A stretch of 5,204 bases of DNA from Thermoanaerobaculales bacterium (lineage in GTDB: Bacteria; Acidobacteriota; Thermoanaerobaculia; Thermoanaerobaculales; Sulfomarinibacteraceae): positions 135,653 through 140,856 of the forward strand of contig DAOPQC010000010.1 in assembly GCA_035358815.1 (NCBI GenBank). The letters run 5' to 3'. Below, piece by piece: positions 1 through 4,227 of this stretch. Below the pieces are notes generated by a model. The model searched no databases. It was not told where the DNA came from and worked only from the letters and a program-made list of their open reading frames with translations. The position numbers and the translations under genes are program-made. The stretch's first letter is position 1. The number at the start of each line of letters is the position of its first letter.

Positions 1-2
1 CC

Positions 3-421
3 CCAACCTTCACCTACACCCCGACGCCGACGTTCACCAACACCCCAGTCCCGCCAACCCCAACCTTCACAGCAACCATGACCCCACCGCCCCCAACGCC
101 CACGTACACCTCGACCCCCACCTTAACCCCGGTGCCGCCGACGCCAACCTTTACCAACACCCCGACGCCGACCAACACCACTACGCCGGTTCCGCCGACG
201 CCCACCGCCACGTTCACCTACACCCCGACGCCGACCAACACACCCACCAACACCCCGACCTGGACCTCCACCTGGACGCCGACTGGCACGCCCACGGCGA
301 CGCCCACGCACACCGCGATCCCGTCGACACCGACCGCCACGGCCACCCCCGGCGGGCCGACGGAGACGCCGACCGCGACGCCGACATCGGTCCCGCCGAC
401 GCCGACGGCGACGCCGACGCC
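3..421 (+). repeat. Degenerate Thr/Pro codon repeat inside the surface protein gene
   Basis: This stretch consists mostly of ACN and CCN codons, giving a C-rich, G-poor + strand. A recurring block, PVPPTPT, begins at 45, 129 and 186, and a variant, SVPPTPT, occurs near 387. The blocks are separated by variable FTNTPTPTNT-like spacers. The changing third codon positions show an old, protein-level repeat and not a fresh DNA duplication. Such tracts can gain or lose units by slippage or recombination. Confidence 0.75.
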
Positions 422-539
422 GATCGGGGGCGGGGGCGGTCAGCACCAGATTCCGGATGGCTCGCCGGCGAGCCGCACGGTCTTCATCGTGCTGCTCGCA
501 GCGGCTGGCGCCTTGATCGTCAGGAGGCTGATGGTCTAG
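3..539 (+). CDS. Thr/Pro-rich surface protein with C-terminal membrane tail (3' part only)
   Basis: The reading frame is open from the left edge to the TAG at 537-539, so the start and any functional domain lie outside the window; 178 residues are visible. About the first 140 are low-complexity Thr/Pro sequence of the type TPTPTNTPT, with few charged residues, which suggests an extended and possibly O-glycosylated stalk. A Gly-rich linker (GGGGG, about 422-439) follows, then IPDGSPASR, a hydrophobic segment of about 15 residues (VFIVLLAAAGALIV), and a basic end, RRLMV. This order of short motif, single membrane helix and Arg pair is the layout of C-terminal sorting tails such as IPTL-CTERM and PEP-CTERM, but the motif does not match either exactly. 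I infer an exported protein anchored by its C-terminus. An internal ATG at 78 is in frame but is very unlikely to be the true start, because the repeat continues upstream of it. The identity of the full protein is unknown. Confidence 0.8.
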   Translation, partial: PTFTYTPTPTFTNTPVPPTPTFTATMTPPPPTPTYTSTPTLTPVPPTPTFTNTPTPTNTTTPVPPTPTATFTYTPTPTNTPTNTPTWTSTWTPTGTPTATPTHTAIPSTPTATATPGGPTETPTATPTSVPPTPTATPTPIGGGGGQHQIPDGSPASRTVFIVLLAAAGALIVRRLMV

Positions 540-554
540 CGATCGGGAGGCGGG

Positions 555-631
555 TGGCGGGGCTAGCAGGACTCGAACCTGCGACCAATGGTTTAGGAAA
601 CCACTGCTCTGTCCACCTGAGCTATAGCCCC
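555..631 (-). tRNA. tRNA-Arg(CCU), CCA encoded
   Basis: Read on the - strand, the sequence folds into a complete cloverleaf. The 7-bp acceptor stem is GGGGCTA with TAGCCCC. The D arm is GCTC/GAGC. The anticodon stem GTGGT/ACCAT encloses the loop TTCCTAA, so the anticodon is CCT (CCU in RNA), which reads AGG arginine codons. The variable loop has 5 nt, and the T arm GCAGG-TTCGAGT-CCTGC carries the standard TTCGA. The discriminator base is G (558), and the 3' CCA is encoded at 555-557. The gene converges on the surface protein gene: its 3' end lies 15 bp from that stop codon. It is divergent from the symporter gene. A protein-like reading of this DNA on the + strand (GLEPATNGLG...) is the usual artefact of a tRNA gene. 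Confidence 0.96.
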
Positions 632-643
632 GCAGGGCGCTCG

Positions 644-672
644 ATGCTATGCCGCAGCGTCGAAGGTGTCAA
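644..672 (-). promoter_or_regulatory. Sigma70-type promoter of the tRNA-Arg gene
   Basis: On the - strand there is a perfect -35 box TTGACA (667-672), a 17-bp spacer, and a -10 box TAGCAT (644-649, four of six consensus positions). Transcription would begin near 637, about 6 nt before the mature tRNA 5' end at 631. The spacing and position fit very well for a stable-RNA promoter. Confidence 0.7.
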
Positions 673-680
673 TCGCGCCC

Positions 681-733
681 GCAGCGGCGCCGTCAGAACG
701 CCGCTGCCGACTGGCCGGCCAGCGCCGCGGCGC
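681..733. repeat. Cluster of three palindromes upstream of the tRNA promoter
   Basis: Three dyads lie side by side. The first is a perfect 9-bp inverted repeat, GCAGCGGCG (681-689) with CGCCGCTGC (699-707), around a 9-nt loop. The second is a perfect 12-bp palindrome, CTGGCCGGCCAG (711-722). The third is another perfect 12-bp palindrome, GCGCCGCGGCGC (722-733). None is followed by a T tract on either strand, so they are not typical intrinsic terminators. They lie 8 bp beyond the tRNA -35 box and upstream of the candidate symporter promoter. Protein-binding sites or decayed repeat DNA are both possible; GC-rich DNA makes such palindromes less surprising. Confidence 0.45.
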
Positions 734-761
734 CGACCCCGGCTCAAGATCAGCCGCCCCG

Positions 762-777
762 TGCTACCGTGATCGCC
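762..777 (+). promoter_or_regulatory. Candidate extended -10 promoter for the symporter gene
   Basis: TGC-TACCGT (762-770) fits the extended -10 pattern TGNTANNNT, although no convincing -35 is present. Initiation about 7 nt downstream would give a leader of roughly 120 nt before the symporter GTG, including the hairpin at 813-840. A GTG at 778 sits exactly 7 nt after the -10 box and opens a 34-codon frame ending at TAG 880-882. I do not call that frame a gene. Confidence 0.3.
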
Positions 778-812
778 GTGTTCGTCACTCCGCCCGGCAC
801 GACCGCGGCCGC

Positions 813-840
813 CGCTGATGCCCGCAGGGGCAAATCAGCG
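813..840 (+). promoter_or_regulatory. Stable leader hairpin upstream of the symporter gene
   Basis: CGCTGAT (813-819) pairs with ATCAGCG (834-840), and GCCC (820-823) pairs with GGGC (828-831) around a GCAG tetraloop. Only a two-base AA bulge (832-833) interrupts the 11-bp stem. It ends 47 nt before the Shine-Dalgarno sequence of the symporter gene and has no following T run, so it is probably not an intrinsic terminator. It could be an operator, an mRNA-stabilising stem or part of a translational control leader; no known riboswitch class is recognised. Confidence 0.45.
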
Positions 841-887
841 CCGGCCTGCCGTGGGCGGCGTCTTGCGCCACACCGACAGTAGGCAAC

Positions 888-892
888 GGAGG
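888..892 (+). promoter_or_regulatory. Shine-Dalgarno site fixing the symporter GTG start
   Basis: GGAGG lies 5 nt before the GTG at 898. An in-frame TAG at 880-882 excludes any start further upstream, and GTG 898 is the first start codon after that stop. Confidence 0.8.
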
Positions 893-897
893 CCAAC

Positions 898-2427
898 GTG
901 AGCTGGTACCTGTGGGTGATTCTCGGCTACCTCCTGGTCCTCGCCGGATTCAACTTCTACCGCGCGCGACAGATCAAGACCCAGGACGACTACATGGTCG
1001 CGGGCCGCAAGCTCTCGCTGACCACGATGGTCTTCACGCTCGTCTGCACCTGGATCGGCTCCGGCACCTTCATCGCCGGCGCCGAGTACGCCTACTACGC
1101 CGGCTGGAGCTCGATCTGGATGCCCGCGGGCGCGTTCCTCGGCATCGCGATCATCTACTTCGTGGCCGCCCGCATCCGCACCTTCGGCCAGTACACGGTG
1201 GGCGACATCCTCGAGGTCCGCTACGGCCCATTCGCTCGCCTGTTCGGGGCGATCGCACTGGTCGTGGCCTTCACCACGATCGTCGCCTACCAGTTCCGGG
1301 CCGGCGGCTACATCCTGAACGTCGTCACCGACGGCGCCGTCTCGCTCGAGGTCGGCCAGGCCCTGGCCGCGGCCTTCGTGATCACCTTCGTGGCGATCGG
1401 CGGGATGGTGGCGGTCGCCCACACCGACCTGCCCAACGGCATCATCATCGTCCTCGCGTGCTGCCTCGCGCTGCCGTTCGTGGTCGTGGCAGCCGGCGGC
1501 TGGGCCGGAATCACAAGCTCCCTGCCGGCCGGCCACTTCGACGTCTTCTCCGCGGACTTCGGGAAGTACCCGGCGCTCAAGGGCCTCGCCTACTTCCTGT
1601 CGACCCTGCTGCTGCTGATGGGCGTCCAGTCGATGTACCAGAAGTTCTACTCGGCCAACTCGGCGCGGGACGCCAAGCGCGCCGTGGCGATCTGGATCGT
1701 CGGCACGATCGTCGTCGAGACCGTGGTCATCGCGATCGCGGTCTTCGCCGCCGCCTACAACATCCAGCACGCCGCCAACTGGGAGCCCCGCACGATGGTG
1801 CTCAACGCCGCCCGCCACATGGTGCCGGCGCCGGTGGGCGTCCTGCTGCTCGCCGCCGCCTGCGCGGTCGTGCTCTCGACCGGCATGAACTACCTGCTCT
1901 CCTCCAGCTCGAACGTCATCCGCGACGTCTACCAGCGCTTCGTCCACCGGACGGAGACCCCTGATCAGGCGAAGATGATCGCTCTCCAGAAGGTCTTCGT
2001 CGTGGTCCTGGGCGCGGTCGCGTTCTGCATGATCTTCATCCCGACGGTGCTCGGGCTGCCGATCTCGGTCCTCCAGTACTCCTACTTCGCCTACACCGTG
2101 TACGGCGTTGCCGTGACGCCGGCCCTGTTCGCGGCCCTGACCTGGAAGCGGGCAACCCGGCAGGGCGGTCTCGCGTCGATCGTCGGCGGGTTCGTCACGA
2201 CCGTCTTTCTCGAACTGGTGTTGCCGCGCCTGGCGCCGTCCGTGATGCAGTCGGCCCAGGGCGAGACCGGCCTGGCCGTCTTCGGCGCCGACCCGTGGGG
2301 CATCCCGTCGATCTACCCGGCCGCGATCATCTCGATCGGCCTGCTCGTCGTCGTGAGCCTGCTGACCCCGCCGCCGACCGACGCCCAGCTCAAGCCGATC
2401 TTCGGGGAGAAGGCCGTCAAGTCGTAA
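898..2427 (+). CDS. Sodium:solute symporter, SSS (SLC5-like) family
   Basis: This 509-residue inner-membrane protein is of normal length for the family. It would use the sodium gradient to import a small solute; the substrate (sugar, amino acid, carboxylate or vitamin) cannot be told from the sequence. About 13 hydrophobic segments are visible, starting at residues 3-21. Family signatures occur in order: DDYMVAGRKLS (30-40), TWIGSGT (51-57) leading into AGAEYAYYAG, then GVQSMYQKFYSANSARDAKRA (242-262), the usual end of a central helix. LSTGMNYLLSSSSNVIRDVY (326-345) follows; by homology to PutP and vSGLT, S327/T328 correspond to the sodium-binding Na2 site region, and D343 to the conserved Asp of the D-x-Y element. 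The gene has a GTG start with GGAGG 5 nt upstream. It seems to be a single-gene unit: 417 bp separate it from the next gene. A 534-codon antisense frame over this gene is a GC-rich shadow. Confidence 0.93.
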   Translation: MSWYLWVILGYLLVLAGFNFYRARQIKTQDDYMVAGRKLSLTTMVFTLVCTWIGSGTFIAGAEYAYYAGWSSIWMPAGAFLGIAIIYFVAARIRTFGQYTVGDILEVRYGPFARLFGAIALVVAFTTIVAYQFRAGGYILNVVTDGAVSLEVGQALAAAFVITFVAIGGMVAVAHTDLPNGIIIVLACCLALPFVVVAAGGWAGITSSLPAGHFDVFSADFGKYPALKGLAYFLSTLLLLMGVQSMYQKFYSANSARDAKRAVAIWIVGTIVVETVVIAIAVFAAAYNIQHAANWEPRTMVLNAARHMVPAPVGVLLLAAACAVVLSTGMNYLLSSSSNVIRDVYQRFVHRTETPDQAKMIALQKVFVVVLGAVAFCMIFIPTVLGLPISVLQYSYFAYTVYGVAVTPALFAALTWKRATRQGGLASIVGGFVTTVFLELVLPRLAPSVMQSAQGETGLAVFGADPWGIPSIYPAAIISIGLLVVVSLLTPPPTDAQLKPIFGEKAVKS

Positions 2428-2459
2428 GGGCCTGAGCACTCAGTTGTTCGACCTTCCCG

Positions 2460-2549
2460 GGCGCCGGGGCCCACACTCTGGCGCTTCTGACACGATGGAT
2501 TGACGAATCGCCGCTGCGCGAAGGCGCCTTCAGTGTCGGCCCAGGCACC
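2460..2549 (+). repeat. 90-bp palindromic repeat, copy A (REPIN-like)
   Basis: The left arm (2460-2494) begins GGCGCCGGGGCCCACACT. The right arm (2532-2549) is the reverse complement of GGTGCCTGGGCCGACACT. The arms are inverted and enclose a centre of about 37 nt. The whole unit aligns end to end with the reverse complement of the repeat at 4105-4195. By hand count the identity is about 64 of 91 positions with one gap; it is highest in the outer parts and lowest in the centre. The size and paired inverted arms recall REP doublets (REPINs), which are moved by RAYT transposases encoded elsewhere. Family membership is inference, since only the two copies in this window can be seen. Confidence 0.65.
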
Positions 2550-2750
2550 GCCGCGACAAGAACGATCGCGGCAGGAGGCTGACCGCGAGAGCCATCAAAC
2601 CCCGCACCGGGTGTCCACCTTCCGGTTGACAATCACGAGGCCGGGACACACACTGAGGGCACGGGACCATCAACAGAGAGGGGCGGTCCTTGCAGCGCCC
2701 ACAATGCGTTTCCCCTGCCGGCTGGACCGGTCGGCGAAGTCCGACTAGGA

Positions 2751-2772
2751 GTGCTGCCGCACCGGCACTTTT
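2751..2772 (+). terminator. Weak intrinsic-terminator-like hairpin
   Basis: GTGCTG (2751-2756) can pair with CGGCAC (2763-2768) through five Watson-Crick pairs and one G-U, with loop CCGCAC, and is followed directly by TTTT (2769-2772). It could end symporter transcripts about 340 nt after the stop codon, but the stem is short and the T run minimal. The 3' side also resembles an arm of the 90-bp repeat. Confidence 0.25.
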
Positions 2773-2813
2773 GCGACGCAGGACTGGCGGATCGACACGG
2801 CAGCTCAGTCAGC

Positions 2814-2829
2814 CGGTCGACATCGACCG
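2814..2829. promoter_or_regulatory. Operator-like 16-bp palindrome before the PA-domain gene
   Basis: CGGTCGA (2814-2820) and TCGACCG (2823-2829) form a perfect 7-bp inverted repeat around CA. It ends 4 nt before the Shine-Dalgarno AGGAGG (2834-2839) of the gene starting at 2845. In DNA it could be a repressor site; in mRNA it would fold as a 6-bp stem with an ACAT tetraloop close to the ribosome binding site. Confidence 0.4.
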
Positions 2830-2844
2830 TACGAGGAGGCGCGC

Positions 2845-4050
2845 ATGCGTCAACCCACGTGGCGTGTGGCGGTGGTGGTCTGCATCGCGACGATCGCTCT
2901 GACCCCGGCTTCGATGGCGCAGGACATGACGGGCGGCATGGTCACCGACCCGCCGGCGCCGGTCGCGAACGACGTTGCGACGTTCACCGCCACCTACGAG
3001 AACCTCGGCCCGGGACCCGCGGCGAACATCTACGTGTCGGTGCTGGTTCCGATTCAGCCCCAGACCTTTCCCATGGAGTCTCCCGGCTTCCTCGCGATGG
3101 TCGGGTCAGCGATCGACTCCAACGGCAACGAAGTGGCCCACGGATTCGACTGGGACGACACCTGCAATTACTACCTCTTTCGGCTTCAGGATCCGAATCC
3201 TCCCGACCCCGCCAACCCGTACACGATCCCGAACCCGTTCCCGGCCGGCCATGAAGGCTCCTTCAGGTGGGCAATGCCGGTCATCCCGATGGAGGGCATC
3301 AACGCCGGACGTGTGATCATCACCGAGCCGGAGAGCCTGCGCAACAGTTACTCCGACGCCAGCGTGCAGCGGGTGGGGCCGGACGACTCGATCATGGGGC
3401 ACGCCGGACTCTACAACCTGGTGTCGTTGGGCGGAAACTGCAGCGCGGTGCTCACGGGGTGCGTCGACCTCGAGTCCTGCTTCGGCCACCGGCTGTGGGC
3501 GACCGACCCCTTTGAGGCCGACCTCGAGGTCGTCGCCGGCGACAACGTCGGCTTCCCCCCGGAAACCGATCCGGCGCTCGGCTGCGGCAGCGGCCTCGTC
3601 GGCTTCACTGCCGGCAGAATCGCGCTTCTCCGCCGAGGCACCTGCACCTTCCTGGATAAGCTCAGGAATGCGCAGAACGCCGGAGCGTCAGGCGCAATCA
3701 TCGCCAACAGTGGTCTCTGCGGGACTCTCGTGAACTACGATCCGGACGAGTGTACGTTCACCCAAAACGCCGACGTGCCGACGACCGCCGGGCAGATCGA
3801 CATCCCGTGGGTGATGATGAGCCGCCGCCAGGGCGAGGAGCTGATCGCAGCGGCACAGGGCGGCCAGACCGCCCATGCCAAGATGGGCAACCTCCCTGGT
3901 GACCACCTCGACCTGTTCAACCGCATCTCCCAGCAGCCCAGCGATCCGGACCCCTTCAACAACTACCTTGTCACCCGGGTGCCGATCAGCCTCTTCTCGG
4001 ACGGTTTCGAGTCCGGCGACACCTCGGCGTGGAGCGCAACAGTGCCGTGA
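2845..4050 (+). CDS. Secreted protein with DUF11-like region and stand-alone PA domain
   Basis: The 401-residue product starts at ATG 2845, 5 nt after a strong AGGAGG. Residues 1-25 form a Sec signal peptide with likely cleavage SMA|QD. Residues about 30-75 (APVANDVATFTATYENLGPG onwards) resemble the DUF11/CARDB type of beta-sandwich repeat. A PA (protease-associated) domain follows, roughly 205-345. Its hallmarks are GRIALLRRGTCTF (257-269), KLRNAQNAGASGAIIANSG (272-290) and IPWVMMSRRQGEEL (320-333), matching the family pattern of 'RG-x-C-x-F', 'K..NAq.aGA.g.ii.N' and 'IP...ms...G..L'. Eight Cys in the mature part (107, 199, 206, 212, 247, 267, 292, 303) suggest disulfides outside the cytoplasm. 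The last 17 residues, from S385, contain DGFESGDTSAWS. No catalytic motif is visible; PA domains usually act as lids or ligand-binding modules. The next gene encodes an S8 protease, 177 bp downstream. The substrate and partner are unknown. Confidence 0.88.
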   Translation: MRQPTWRVAVVVCIATIALTPASMAQDMTGGMVTDPPAPVANDVATFTATYENLGPGPAANIYVSVLVPIQPQTFPMESPGFLAMVGSAIDSNGNEVAHGFDWDDTCNYYLFRLQDPNPPDPANPYTIPNPFPAGHEGSFRWAMPVIPMEGINAGRVIITEPESLRNSYSDASVQRVGPDDSIMGHAGLYNLVSLGGNCSAVLTGCVDLESCFGHRLWATDPFEADLEVVAGDNVGFPPETDPALGCGSGLVGFTAGRIALLRRGTCTFLDKLRNAQNAGASGAIIANSGLCGTLVNYDPDECTFTQNADVPTTAGQIDIPWVMMSRRQGEELIAAAQGGQTAHAKMGNLPGDHLDLFNRISQQPSDPDPFNNYLVTRVPISLFSDGFESGDTSAWSATVP

Positions 4051-4055
4051 GGAGA

Positions 4056-4076
4056 ATCCGGGATCTGGGATCCGGG
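4056..4076 (+). repeat. Three tandem heptamers ATCYGGG
   Basis: ATCCGGG, ATCTGGG and ATCCGGG follow each other without a gap, starting 6 nt after the stop codon of the PA-domain gene. GGATC-TGG-GATCC (4061-4073) within them can form a small stem. Heptanucleotide tandem repeats are known intergenic elements in some bacteria, for example the STRR of cyanobacteria. No function is evident here. Confidence 0.6.
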
Positions 4077-4103
4077 GGACGGTGACAGGCAGCGCGAAGA
4101 CCG

Positions 4104-4196
4104 CGGTGCCAGGGCCGACACTTTTGACACTTTCGCGAGGCCGCAGCAACGGGGATCCCTCGCATCAGAAGTGCCAAAGTGTCGGCCCTGGCACCG
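4104..4196 (-). repeat. 90-bp palindromic repeat, copy B (REPIN-like, inverted relative to A)
   Basis: The outer arms are perfectly complementary over 21 bp (4104-4124 with 4176-4196); the arm reads GGTGCCAGGGCCGACACTTT. Pairing continues inwards with one mismatch: GACACTT (4126-4132) with AAGTGCC (4169-4175), then GCGAGG (4135-4140) with CCTCGC (4158-4163), leaving a 17-nt loop that includes part of a GGGATCCC palindrome. As RNA this would be a very stable hairpin of more than 30 bp. There is no following T run on either strand. The unit matches copy A in opposite orientation at about 70%. It separates the PA-domain gene from the protease gene and may stabilise or insulate transcripts. Confidence 0.8.
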
Positions 4197-4214
4197 GAGG
4201 GAGGTCCGGTCCTG

Positions 4215-4227
4215 TATTCTCGCCGGC
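4215..4227 (+). promoter_or_regulatory. Probable leaderless promoter of the S8 protease gene
   Basis: TATTCT (4215-4220, four of six -10 consensus bases) is followed by exactly 7 nt before the ATG at 4228, so transcription would start at or next to the A of the start codon. No Shine-Dalgarno lies at normal distance; the nearest purine run, GGAGGGAGG (4196-4204), is 23 nt away. No good -35 box is seen; the expected position overlaps the end of repeat B. Confidence 0.45.

Larger units (their letters stand above)
2428..2844. other. 417-bp non-coding region between symporter and PA-domain gene
   Basis: No convincing gene is present; the short frames here are Arg- and Pro-rich with no ribosome binding sites and cross the repeat. 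It contains a small stem CTGA-GCAC-TCAG (2432-2443) just after the symporter stop, repeat copy A (2460-2549), a TTGACA (2626-2631) with only a poor -10 match CACACT 17 bp on, a terminator-like hairpin (2751-2772), and the palindrome beside the ribosome binding site at 2814-2829. The promoter of the PA-domain gene should lie here but is not clear. Confidence 0.7.

Noticed and set aside
3..421. Thr/Pro repeat considered as a CRISPR or DNA satellite
   Set aside because: Repeats are degenerate at the DNA level, in frame, and lack regular spacers; they are protein-coding.
14..446. Val/Gly-rich and Arg-rich frames on the - strand
   Set aside because: Antisense shadows of the Thr/Pro codon repeat.
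555..631. tRNA gene as an integration site for a mobile element
   Set aside because: No duplicated tRNA 3' end, integrase or phage gene is visible in the window.
554..772. Small + strand frame with GLEPATNGLG
   Set aside because: This is the translated reverse strand of the tRNA-Arg gene, a common false annotation.
912..1964. 350-codon + strand frame inside the symporter gene
   Set aside because: Arg/Pro/His-rich out-of-phase shadow of the same gene.
835..2439. 534-codon frame on the - strand opposite the symporter gene
   Set aside because: It mirrors the codon structure of the symporter, is dominated by Asp/Arg/Glu/Gly/His typical of antisense GC-rich frames, and has no recognisable domain. 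The + strand product has clear SSS motifs.
2432..2443. CTGA-GCAC-TCAG hairpin after the symporter stop as terminator
   Set aside because: Only 4 bp of stem and a broken T run (TTGTT); too weak.
2626..2654. TTGACA with CACACT 17 bp downstream as promoter of the PA-domain gene
   Set aside because: The -10 part matches only three of six consensus bases and it would give a leader of nearly 190 nt; not strong enough to list as a feature.
2500..2902. Small frames on both strands between the symporter and PA-domain genes
   Set aside because: No ribosome sites, biased Arg/Pro composition, and overlap with repeat copy A or the start of the next gene.
2751..3254. 167-codon + strand frame overlapping the start of the PA-domain gene
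   Set aside because: Out-of-phase with the gene that has the signal peptide, AGGAGG site and PA motifs; composition is Arg/Gly/His-rich.
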